The notes beneath the pieces were generated by a model. The model was not told the DNA's origin, searched no databases, and saw nothing but the letters and a program-made list of their open reading frames with translations. From contig JYIP02000002.1 of NCBI GenBank assembly GCA_001051155.2, forward strand, positions 4,409,583 through 4,473,582: a DNA stretch of 64,000 nt, in the 5' to 3' direction. Source of the DNA: Chrysoporthe austroafricana (Eukaryota > Ascomycota > Sordariomycetes > Diaporthales > Cryphonectriaceae). Within the stretch, counting starts at the first letter, position 1, and each line of letters opens with the position of its first letter. A program made the position numbers and the translations under genes. This document shows, in pieces, positions 9,904-20,811 of this stretch.

Positions 9904-11094
9904 GAGGGCTCGGCAGTAGACGTGGGGTGGGATGCTCACGGGCATCGAGAAAAGGGGCTCAGGACAGGTATGAGTCTGAAAGGCTAAAAAATCGAGCGAG
10001 GCGAACGCGAGTGAGTGAGCTGCGTTACGTTCTCTCGTAGTGGATGCTATGCCTCTTTCATGAGACTATAGACATGTAGCTATAGAGTTTGACAGATGGC
10101 ACGTGTACGTATTGACGTTGAGCGGACTGTATATTCCTCTAGACATATTACGACGTATATAATACTAATGATCGCGATGAGACCTCTCGAGTCACAATGC
10201 CAGCATACAATTAGTGAACAGTATGCGAGCAGCTGCGAGGATCCTTTCCAGTCTGTAGAGCCATAGGGATGCCGCATAGTGGTTATCAGTAATCAAATCC
10301 TAGATGTCGACCCCGCGGGCTGAATTACTACGCCGTACAGCGGTGTCGACCCTTGGAGATCCTGTAGAGGTGTCATGCGGTAGGCCGTCTGAGGTAACAC
10401 ACAGCACAGAACCGCTCCCTGCCAGCCTCAAACCAGGGACTTATCAACTAGTCCTACATCCAAAATGGGCTTTCACATATAAGGGCGGGTGTTTTTAACT
10501 GCACCAAGTATGTACAATTAGTGAAGAAGTTGTTACTGAAGAAGCACACCGCATGCGATATCGCCCCAGCAACTGAGGAGGCGAGATCGTCTGGTATCAA
10601 CAGATCGTCTGGTATCAACAGATCGTCTGGTATCAACTTAGGTCTGGTAGCTCTGCTGTACGAGCGGTAGAAGTGGCTTTGGTTACAACGGTTGAGACCT
10701 CATTCATTATAGGCCATGCTATGCCACCATGAATGCTCAGTATTTTCCGGGGTATCTCGACTATGTACTGCTTGTCTATCTTCTAGACCAAGCAATGGAG
10801 CCTCCCTCGTCTGTGCGTTGGGTGACCATCTGTGGCATCCCATCTGATAACGAGGAAAGCAACTGTCGGAATCCTTTTTTTTTCCCCAGTCGCATGATCG
10901 GTCGCATGCTCTTTCCATCCTTGCTCTCGGCTAGCCAACCATTGCACATCCCTTCCTCTTGATTTAGTAGCCAAGTCTCGGAAATCATCCATGGCATGTT
11001 GCGATCATGGTCGGAGCATTTATGCCTCGCCATTACATGGTCACATAGTAGACACTTTGGCCCCCGACTTGCGGGAGAAAGAACCTCCGCCTGT
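9904..11094. other. Convergent intergenic region between ERG1 and ALG5
   Basis: About 1.19 kb between two convergent genes. It contains the perfect 18-bp triplication at 10584-10637 and an AT-richer 3' segment. No gene is supportable. Confidence 0.5.
10584..10637. repeat. 18-bp unit tandemly repeated three times
   Basis: AGATCGTCTGGTATCAAC occurs three times in succession without a mismatch (10584-10601, 10602-10619, 10620-10637). The unit is a multiple of three and open on the minus strand, where it would read IPDDLL repeats, but no start, domain or neighbouring exon supports coding. Confidence 0.95.
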
Positions 11095-12530
11095 TCAGGT
11101 AATTCGGCGACGGTAGACGCCCAGCATCCAACTAAACCGCAGAATGGCAAGGCCCAGAGCCATGTTGATACTGTCCTTGATCAGGTTCATCTTCGAGCCA
11201 TCGACCTCGTGCCAGTCGATGGGGACCTCGGCAACTCGGATGCCCGACGAGATACCGATGACTGTGCCGTCAATAGCGAGAACACTCGTGGGGGGTGCGG
11301 ACTCAGCAAGCATCAGCATCTCGATGTCGAAGATCCAACCTTCGGCATGCATGTAGGGGATGATGTGAGGCAGGGCAGCGCGCGAGAACAGCTTGAAGCC
11401 GCACTGGGTGTCGCGGATGCGTGAGGTAGCCGGAGGCGTCAGGATCTTGATGATAGTGTGGAACGACTTCATGAGGAAGTTGCGCAGGGCGGAGCGCTTG
11501 ACGACGGCCTCGCTGCCGACCAAGTGGCCGCGACTGCCGATGGCGACGCCACGGTTGCTAGCGTCGACGACATCCTCACAGCCCTCGATCAGCTTGCCCA
11601 GGTCGGAGAACTTGGAGGCGCCGTCGGCATCCGCGAAGACGATGTAGGCGCCGCGGACGTGGCGGAAGCCGTGGGTCACGCCGCCACCTTTGCCGCGGTT
11701 CTTCTCGAGGGTGACGATACGCAGGATGTCGTGGAGGTTGTGCTTGCGGCTGAACTCCAGAGCGACTTCAACAGTGCGGTCGGTGCTGCCGTCGTTGACG
11801 ATCAGAATCTCGTAGCCGGAAATGACCTCCTCTTTGTCGGCCTTCTTGTCAGATCTCCTAAACACCTGACGATGATGCTGGGTAGGAGGACTCCCGACAC
11901 GTCTGCGCTTCTGGCTGTCGTTGCCATTAGGGCGGCCAAAGCGAGCGTCGAGATACTCGATTGCCTCCTCGAGGGCGGGTATTATGCGCTTCTCTTCGTT
12001 GTAGGCGGGGATCACGACGGAGACCTCAACCTTGGCGGGCTCGATGGACCCGGTGTCGGGTATGTCGAACGCATCGTTACCAGCTGAAGTAGATTTGCTC
12101 ATCTGGCGCTCGGCGAGCCAGCGGTCAAACCAGCAGGGGAGAGGACGGGCCTCACTGGTGCTGCCATCGGGGTTGGTGGTGATGTAGGTCTTCTCGGAGG
12201 GTAGGGGGGCTCGGGGCTTTGGGGCGATGATGTGGAGAAGACTAAAAGCCTGCGACTGTTAGCTATGCTCGGTACAGTTGCAGATGAGGCTTTTGCGACG
12301 AGTGACGTGAGCCATGTACATCAATTGGGTGAATACTAGGAGCATTCCAGGTGCTCATTCTCCTCTGGGGAGAGCGCCAGGTGACTTACAGTGAGGTAGA
12401 CGAGGCCCACGAAGGCGATGAAGAGGAGGGCCGAAACGTAGAGAGGAAGGGCCTTGATGGTATTGTAGACTGGGGCAAGCAGCTGCTCAGGAACAGAGAG
12501 CAGCTGCGCTGTTAAAGTGCTTGACGCCAT
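11095..12530 (-). CDS. alg5: Dolichyl-phosphate beta-glucosyltransferase
   Basis: Two exons, complement(join(11095..12249, 12390..12530)), give 431 aa. The 140-nt intron (GTAAGT donor, GCTAAC branch, GCAG acceptor) joins ...VGLVYLT to AFSLLHIIAP. Alg5 makes dolichyl-phosphate-glucose at the ER from UDP-glucose for N-glycan precursor assembly. An N-terminal membrane anchor (about residues 28-55) precedes a GT2 fold: VSVVIPAYNEE, EILIVNDGSTDRT, the metal-binding DAD in YIVFADADGASKF, and RDTQCGFKLFSR. The C-terminus is basic (YRRRIT). Between PAYNEE and the next strand sits a Lys/Arg/His-rich insertion of roughly 35 residues (KRRRVGSPPTQHHRQVFRR) that yeast Alg5 lacks. The anchor exon codes for 47 residues from an ATG at 12530. 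Confidence 0.95.
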
Positions 12531-15500
12531 ATTCAGGCCCTTGGCATGTGAAAGAGAGCGGGAGGGTGATAGTCCTAGTGATCCATTGGTGACGGCGAAG
12601 GTGATGTCGACGACCTATAGGTGGCAGGTAGGTTGTCGAGAGAGGAAGAGAGAAGGGGGTTTCCACCAGAGAAAAGGAAGACAGGTGTTATCCTGGTGGG
12701 CTGTGTAGGGGGAACGACGAGTACAGGTGGGAGGAGAGCTTGCACGTCACGTCGAGATTGAAGCCACGATGCACGTTGCGCGTCACCTGCAATTGAAACC
12801 CCACAGGGCTGTTTGTGGAGCATCCACCGGCAATGGTCCCTGTCGATCCCCGTAGGACCCGCCTCTCAGGCCTGTCGGGTGCTGGGGTACAGGGCACACT
12901 ACACCCTGACCCTTGCTGTTGCGGCTGCTCCATTGTCTTGCTGCAGTCTCATCTAACCTGATCAGGTCTCAAATATTGTTGACGACATGTTGTTGAATAC
13001 TTACCACCTGTTACTACATATCTAGCTGCACCTCAAGTATGCACCCGCGGCACCCTTCCCGACAGATTAAGAGCCTCAATAGAAGTGCACACTTGAAACA
13101 GTCTTTCATGTCCCTTATCCTGCGTTACCTCTTGTTGATGCCCATCCCCTCTACGATGATATCGACCTCGAAATAGCCTTGGCGCTCTTGTTTTGGGGAC
13201 ACGCCTAGAACCTGTCTCTAGGGTTCTGGGAGCATCTGGGTGAGCTCAGATACTCATGCTGGATCATGAGGCACATCTGCTTCCTCGGTTTGGCAATGAC
13301 ACCACTGTACCCCACGGTATAATCGTTCATCCACCTGACTTAAATGCAGAATTTCCTGTTATTAACACCAGCATTGGACTGATCCGAGAACTGGCAGTTG
13401 TATCTAAGCTTGAGACCCATTGTCAAGCTGTGCTGCAATATCTGAGCTGTGGCGGCTTGTAAGATGTCATCTTTAGTGGTGACACTGGAATGCACCCGGT
13501 GGATCTTGATGCCTGCATTGACTTCAGACTCGACCTTGGGCTCCACTTGGGATGCAAGTTCTAGGAGATTGACTTCCAGCCCAGCTAGAGGCTCGAAAGC
13601 TCCCTGGCAGTGAAGTATCATCTGGTATGCATACAGTTCCTCTTGATCTTGGACCATCCTGCACAACCAGGCGGCGATCTGCTGGCGAAGCTTCAGATCT
13701 GCATCGTCCCCAGCGTCTTTGCGAACCTGCTTTGTTTCTGTGCCATCTAGTAATTTCCGATCGAATATTGAGATAACAGGAGCCTTTCGGTTGAATCCTA
13801 GGTTTGCTTGTGATCGTGCTCAATCTTCCCAGTCTGGACTCGAAATTGCGGAGCATCAGCTTTTAGATATTATTTGTCATAACCTCGGTGGATTTAACCT
13901 AGCCTTGGAGATTCCTGTCATCGTGCTCAACCCCTCGATCCAGATTTTAGACTTTGCCTGTAGGCTAACTATAATAAGTATGGGTTAACTTTTAATGATC
14001 CCATCTCGCCCTTACAACTAGTATCTGGAACGTGTGCTCGGTATGCAGCAGGGGTAAGAACAAGCCGCTTGTATTTTTTCCTCTTCTATCTTTTTACCTT
14101 TTTTCTTCTTCTCCCACACTTCTTCAGGTCGCGAATGACCTGCGAGGATATGGCAGATACGAAAGCATTTCGCGAATGGACGAGTTACTGTATCTCAAGA
14201 GGGTATCCGGACAGAACGAGCTGATCGGATCTGCATAGACGCTTGGGTTTGACCAGATGGTCTGGCCCGGTCGCAGATCTTAGAGGGAAGATAGCCTCTA
14301 CATGATTTGTGGGCCGTGGTGTGAGAGAGTAAGGAGGAGGCACAAGGGTGTATCTGTACAGTGACGAGATGTATCGTGAGGCCGCTGGGTGATGTGGCGT
14401 GGTGTTTGTCCTATGTCACGCAGCGAACTTCGGTCTGAACGCAAGCCTAAACGGGGCGCGTGGACGTCACACCAGCCTCATACTATTCGAGCTGAAAAGT
14501 TTCAACGTCTTCTGCGAGACCACGGTAGTAGTCCACATGATTCTGCCTCCAACCTTGTGAACCCGGGAAGGTGGCGGATGCGGCCGTGTTCATGTCACAA
14601 TGAGAAAACTTTTTGTACGGGTCATGCCTTCTAATACACCAGGACAGCATGCAGATCCTAATTCTTTTTTTCCTTCTTTTTATCCATGCTCTCTTCTGTT
14701 GCAACACAGGTGCGTCTTCCTCAATGTTTATAACAGATACTCCAATCTTACATGCGGGCTTATTTCCGGCCAGGCAGTTGTTGAGAGCGGAGGCGATCCC
14801 GCAGCCGATAGCAGACTGTATAGAAATATTGCCCCGAGTCACCTGTATGTAAAATAACCGCCAGCCTCGGAAGAAGATCTGTGGCGCCGTGGACACGGTG
14901 ATACATGTGTCGCAGCGTTGTGGCTTAGGGTGTTGAGACTCGACCCAGGTTGTGCTCGCCGTTACACGGTTCGTTGCGGGGCATATGGAGCCGGGGCACT
15001 GTCTCTGGCTGCTGCGGTACAAACCCTCCCCTGCTCGGTGGTGTGAAGCCGATCTAAGATCGAGAGACGAACCACACAGCAGGTGGGCACGGTGGGTTTA
15101 GGGGATGTGGTCGCGTGGACGGGTGCGGCCCCGAGTGTCTGGCTCTGGGGCCCCGGAGTGCTTGTCGATCCTGCTGCGGTCCACATGGCACCAGGCCATG
15201 GGTCGGCGGAGCGGCAGAGCACCAGTCAGGACGTGCTGTACGCAGCAAGTGTGATCTCCAAGGGTCTCTGATAGAGCCTCGATAGAAGTCTGGGTGGAAG
15301 GCGGACAGAAGCACTCTAGATCTGTTTATAGACAGGCGCTAGTGCCGATACGGCCTAGCGGCAGGGTGGCCCTCAGAAGCCGCCCAAAGGGCTGCGTGAG
15401 GGCGGGGATTTTGGGTTTGCAGCCAGCGCAGGGGCAGGAGAGGGCCGGGAGGCGCCATCCTCGGGGCTTGAGCGGCTTGGCAGCAGGGCCAGGTACCACG

Positions 15501-16610
15501 ACACACACTGTACCGCTCTGCCGCAGCCGGTAGGTGGCACGGCGGTACTACTGGGGCGCGTAGTACGTACTGGCGCACTGGGTAGCAGTGGGCGAAGAAC
15601 GCCACCCGCGGGTGGGGCAGGGGTCATGCTGCCCACGCACCACGCTACCGACCAGTCCTGCACAGTACCGGGTAGCACTACAGCAGGTAGGTACATGGGC
15701 GCGGGCCCCCCTCCTCGCTACGTGCCGCCCTGTCCCAACCTCCTGGTCTTGGTCTGGCCTGGCCTGGCACTGGGCCTGCTTCTGCTGGTGGTGTTCCCGC
15801 CTCCGCTGTCGCGCGCCGGAGGCGAGCGGGTGACGAGGTTTTTCCATCCCAACCCCAGCCCAACACCACCCGACGTCGACGTCAAACTCCAGGGCCCACC
15901 TGCGCACGACGACCACGACAACCGCAGACCGTTTATCTGTACGACGTTAGCCGATAGACCATTCCATTGCTGACGGCCAGCCCAGCCGCCGTCGTCTCGC
16001 CCAGCACGCCGCGCGCGCGATTGAACAGGATCCGTCCAGCCTGTCCTGTGCCGCCCGCCCAGTCCGATGGCCTGGATCTGACTCCTCATCCACGAACCCG
16101 ACCGGCGCTCTCGTGTCATCACGCCCAGCCAGCTCACCCGCCCCCTCGACGCCGATCTGAACCCCCGCGATACTCCACCGTCGCCTGCAGCACGCATCCG
16201 ACCCGGCTCGCTTGTCGCTCTTGTCTGCCCAGCGCTGCCCTGCCCTGCCCTGCCCAGCCGCCGCGTGCCCGCCACCTCGCTCTGCCGATCCTGGTTGACT
16301 GATAGCCGCCTAGAGCGACGCCACGCCCGGACCCAGTCCCAAGGGAAGGTCGAGGCGAAACGCTCGCTTGCTCACACCGTCAAGTCCCGTGCCCATCGAC
16401 CGGAGCAGCCCACAGCGCACCCCATCCTCGAGATCCGGCCGCGCGCGCATCCGTCGCTGCGTGCCCCTCCAATCGTCCAAAGTGGCGGCGCTTACCCTCC
16501 TCAGCTACCCCGACACCGAGCTCTCCCTGCAGCAGCACCTCGACATCGCGCCCGACCTCCTCGCAAGCTACGAGCGCGCGGCCACCGAAGGAGGGGACCA
16601 GGAGTCGTCG
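12531..16610. other. 4-kb gene-free stretch between ALG5 and psy2
   Basis: No complete gene is supportable. The segment from about 12.95 to 14.1 kb is lower in GC and contains the possible relic at 13340-13825. From 15 kb on the sequence is GC-rich and pyrimidine-rich, with CCCTG repeats near 16230-16255, and likely holds the psy2 promoter and 5' leader. A minus-strand open frame at 14483-15022 is Cys-rich in part (CDTC, GCG, NNC, PAC) but has no ATG near its start and no recognised family. Confidence 0.5.
13340..13825 (-). pseudogene. Possible decayed coding relic
   Basis: One minus-strand frame stays open for about 160 codons with protein-like composition (ISIFDRKLLDGTETKQV, LRQQIAAWLCRMVQDQEELY, VNLLELASQVEPKVESEV), but it has no ATG at its beginning. 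The same frame upstream to about 13960 continues with protein-like residues interrupted by three stop codons. Base composition is poorer in GC than in the genes around. This could be an eroded gene or an unrecognised exon of one with introns. No family is recognised. Confidence 0.25.
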
Positions 16611-18325
16611 ATGATGGCACACCCCGTGCCTCATCAGACGACCACCGACCGCCGGCGCGTCAAGGTCTACGAGCTGCGCGAGAATGACTGGTTCGACCGG
16701 GGCACGGGCTTCTGCACTGCCAACTTCGTCGAGGTACGCCTTATCCGCCCTGCGCCTGCGCCGTCGTGCCCGCGGCGGCGCTGCCGGCCTCCTATCTGCC
16801 TCCTATCTCCCCGACCAGCTCTGCTAACCTGATCGCGTGCTTCTCCAGACCGACGATGGCGCCAAGGAGGCCCGAGTCGTTGTCGACTCCGAGGAGGAGC
16901 CCATCCGGATGCTGCTCGAGACGAGGATCCACAGGGAGGATGGCTTCCAGAAACAACAAGGCATGTCGCGCCTGGACACATGTTGAGCAGCGCATCCACG
17001 ACCGCGAGCGCTAACGAGGCTTACAGAGACGCTGATTGTCTGGACCGAACCGCAAACCCAGGTCGACATGGCCTTGAGCTTTCAGGAGCCAGACGGCTGT
17101 GCCCAGATATGGTTCGTCATGACCACCCGTGCTCTTAACGCCAAGATGGCGCTCCCGGGAGCGGGGCTATGGATACTGACATGTCTCCGTCGAACAGGAA
17201 GTTCGTTAATGATGTTCAGCGAAGTATGACTAGCGAGCACGATGGTCAAGGTATAGTGCCTCAGACACCTACCGCCGGTGATGCACATCATGGATATAAT
17301 TGATACTGACGCGGGCCCGCGCGCAGCAGACGACGGCCTCTCGGATGAGCTGGCCATGGACATCTCTGCGGCCATTCAGCTTCCCCCGGCCGAGTTGGGT
17401 ACCCTAGCGGAATTCGAGCAGGCTATCCGTACCGTAAGCTCGACGACAGGCGGTCGCGATGCCCTCGCGAAGCTGATCATGCACGAAGACTACCTCGGCA
17501 AGCTGGTACCCCTCGTGGAGATGGCCGAAGACCTCGAGAGCCTCCAAGACCTACATCGGCTCTGCAACATCATTAAGACAATCCTTATGCTGAACGATAC
17601 TGCGATCATCGAGCATGCTGTTTCGGACGAGTGCGTTCTCGGCGTGGTTGGTGCGCTGGAGTACGACCCCGACTTCCCGCAGCACAAGGCCAATCACCGC
17701 CAGTGGCTGAACAACCAGGGGCGATACAAGGAGGTGGTTCGGATCGAAGATGAGCAGGTCCGCAGGAGAATCCACCAGACGTATCGCCTGCAGTACATGA
17801 AGGATGTCGTGCTGGCTCGGATCCTGGACGACCCCACCTTTTCGGTTCTAAACTCTATGATCTTTTTCAACCAGGTCGAGATCGTCCAGCACCTCCAGAA
17901 CAACGGCGGGTTCCTGCACGACCTCTTTTCGATCTTCAACCCCGAGGAGAAGGCAGAGCAGCTCAGGAAGAAGCAGGCGGTGCTCTTCATCCAGCAGTGC
18001 TGCGCAATCGCTAAGAATCTTCAGCTTCAGGCCAGGCAGGCCTTCTACTCCAGCCTGCTGAGCCATGGCCTCTTGACGGTCATCCATTTCGGCCTCCGCA
18101 ATTATGACGTCTCGGTCCGAGTTGGCGCTACTGATATCATGGTCTCTATGATCGATCATGACCCTCACATGATCCGTCACACTGTGTTCCGACAAATCCT
18201 GGCAAAACAGCTACCCTTGACAGATACGCTTATCGACCTCCTCCTGGTGGAGTTTGACCTCGGTGTCAGGTCCCAGGTATGCGATGCGCTTAAGGTGCTG
18301 CTCGATACCATTCCACCCCCTCAAC

Positions 18326-18387
<62 letters not shown>

Positions 18388-19693
18388 GACAACGGGGTCA
18401 AGATAGCCAACGGAGAGCTGCAGCCTCGGCCACGGATGGCCAGCCAGACTAACACCCTGGAAGGCCAGCAGCAGGTGATCCTCGAGGATTTCTATGCCCG
18501 GTCAGCTGCCAGGCTGTTCAGGCCTCTCCTCGAGCTGGAGGGGCAGACTGAGCTCAAGTTCAACGTACAGAACGACGGCATCTTCGGCTACCTCAATGAC
18601 CTCCTCTGTTTCCTTGCACGACAGCACCACAACCTATGTAAGAAGTTTATCAGGGAGCACAATCTCGCGCAGCGATTTGCTCAGTTGCTTTCCTGCAAAC
18701 AAAAGCATCTGCAGCTTGGTGAGTTGTTTCTGACCCTGGTCTACCTATGTCGACCACAGCTGACCGTTTTCAGTCGCAATTCGTTTCTTCCGTCACCTCG
18801 TTAATCACGTTCCGGACGAGTTCTACATCAAGCTTGTGGCTGAGAAGCAGGTCCTGGGACCCATCCTCGATGTGCTCCTGCTTACACTACCGCGAGACAA
18901 CCTCCTCAGCTCAGCTTGTCTAGATATTTTCGAATACATCCGCAAGGAGGGCATCAGGGACCTTGTCAAGCACCTCGTGGAGAACTACAGGGAGAAGCTG
19001 ACGGCGCTTAGCTACCTCGAGACCTTCAGGGAACTGGTTCGAGCGAATGAGCAGAGCCGGGGCTACGCTGGCAACATGGAGAATCCGTTTATGGAGACTG
19101 AAGATGACATTGGTCGACGACCAACTCATGTGAACGGGCGGATGATGGAACATATCAGCATGGACCCAATGGAAGAGGAATACTGGAACACCTCAGATGA
19201 GGAGGAGGAGTCGCAGGGCAAGATGGCAACAAGAAACCCGCTCGTCAGCGGTCCTGGGCCTTTGAGTGCCCTCGTCGACTATCACTCGGACGAGGAGTCA
19301 GATGAAAATGGCGATGTGGTGATGAAGCCTGCTAGGCCGGGGGAGGGCAAAGAGACGAAATCCGAAGACGCCGACCAAGAGTCAAACACGCCCAGCAGCC
19401 TAGAGAGCGTGCCTACCCTGCTATCGTCGGCACCACCAGAGCGCCTGAGTGAGAAGCGACGTCGCGAGGAGGATGACGACGATGAGCTGGGGAAGATGAT
19501 GCAGCACAAACGGCGAAACAGCCAGTCCAGCATCCAGAATGCTGCTGGCGCTGCAGCGGTGCTGCGGAAGAAGAAGCCTTTCAACCTGTCGGCAAATTCT
19601 GGCGCTGGTGCCCGCAAGATCGACATCAGACTCTCCGCTCCGGCCCAGAGTGCCGTGGGCCAGGGCACTTCTGGACAAGATGGCGATTCATGA
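16611..19693 (+). CDS. psy2: Protein phosphatase 4 regulatory subunit 3 (Psy2/SMEK/Falafel)
   Basis: Six exons, join(16611..16733, 16849..16960, 17027..17111, 17198..17250, 17327..18718, 18774..19693), encode 894 aa. The N-terminal EVH1/PH-like domain (RRVKVYELRENDWFDRGTGF, TRIHREDGFQKQQETLIVW, MALSFQEPDGCAQIW) is spread over four small exons. The SMK-1 domain follows (FEQAIRTV, YLGKLVPLVEMAEDLESL, ILMLNDTAIIEHAV), then armadillo-like helices and an acidic, Ser-rich tail ending near RKKKPFNLS. Psy2 brings substrates such as gamma-H2A and Rad53 to the PP4 catalytic subunit Pph3 in DNA-damage recovery. Intron 2 (16961-17026) starts with GC instead of GT; that choice alone restores QKQQETLIVW as in other PP4R3 proteins. 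A polyglutamine tract of 20 residues lies at 18328-18387. The start at 16611 (MMAHPVPH) is the first ATG ahead of the domain. Confidence 0.93.
18328..18387 (+). repeat. CAG microsatellite encoding 20 glutamines in Psy2
   Basis: Fifteen CAG codons, one CAA and four more CAG codons follow each other in frame. A nearly pure trinucleotide run in coding DNA is prone to length change between strains. Confidence 0.97.
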
Positions 19694-20811
19694 GAGCCTC
19701 TTCCGCATTACTGCTGTGGCCATCCAGAGGGGGTAGATGCCGCCAAGTGCTCGGATTGATCTTCAAAGACCAGCTGACCCCAGACCGAGTGTGTGCGTCT
19801 GGATCAGACTGTTGAAGAGGTCTTTCGTAGCCCTTTCGGTATGTACAAGCTCGTCCTTTGGGGAAGAGGGACGACACAGAGATACCAAGCCGGCAACATG
19901 TTCTATGCGGTTGAGGGCGAGCGATGAAGGTCTGCGACGAAGATGCGCAGGACCAAGGGCTCCATTTCTACATGGATAAGACAAGACCGAAGAAAACACT
20001 CTGCAAGCATTACATACATGCATTCTGTATCATATAAATATGGCCTGGCGGGTTCGGGATCTGGGGGGGAGGGTTATGGGTGGGAGGCGGCGGCGTTGAG
20101 CGTAGGCCGGTGTTCCTACGTCTAGGCATGTCCCTACTCAGGCAGGCAGTCTCGCAAGCAGAGGGTCGCGTCCCCGACCTACTGTTTGAGAATGGCAGAG
20201 CGGATTCAAAGTTATGACGGCCGTGACGCCGTCTTCTTCTGGGCATCTTCAGCACCGGGATCCTGATCGAAGGTCGTTGACACATGACAGGCCTGCCACT
20301 GATCGAAGCAGCCCAGCCAGTAACACCGCGCACCAGGCCTCGCACAATACGAGGTCGCACCAAAAAAGTCCCCCTAGCCGCCGATGCCGTCCCGTTCGTG
20401 CGTGCGTGGGGCCGTGGGTCACGCGGCGATCGGCAGCGTGCATAAGTACTCCGTATGTACATGAGGTTGATAGACCATCGCTCACCTCCCGCAGCCAAGG
20501 GAGGGTGACTACACCCGCTGCGGAGAGACGGACTATTTTTCGGGGAAAGCAGCGGCGCGGCTCCCGGGCCGAGTGCATGACGACTGCTGGACCGCGAGCC
20601 GGGCATGCCTTCGGTTTCGCGGCTATGCTGTGCTACCCAATATGGTGGCAGATTGATTGGGTTCCCAAGCCCCGTGGCATCTCACCTTCTCGTGTTCTCA
20701 TAATAGGGATAATACCAGGGCTGCCCCAACCAGGCTCGAGACCGTCGGCCACAGCACACCATACACACTCCCTACTGTCTCGCCCTCTCGGAGCACCACC
20801 ACGACACGACC
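19694..20811. other. Intergenic between psy2 and the GH13 gene
   Basis: About 1.1 kb holding the psy2 3' flank and the upstream region of the alpha-glucosidase. Open frames on both strands here lack recognisable motifs. Nothing else seen. Confidence 0.5.

Noticed and set aside
10454..10636. Small minus-strand protein with IPDDLL repeats
   Set aside because: The repeats are explained by the 18-bp DNA triplication; no start context or partner exon.
14483..15022. Cys-containing minus-strand open frame as a small secreted protein
   Set aside because: No ATG near the start, no signal peptide, no recognised family.
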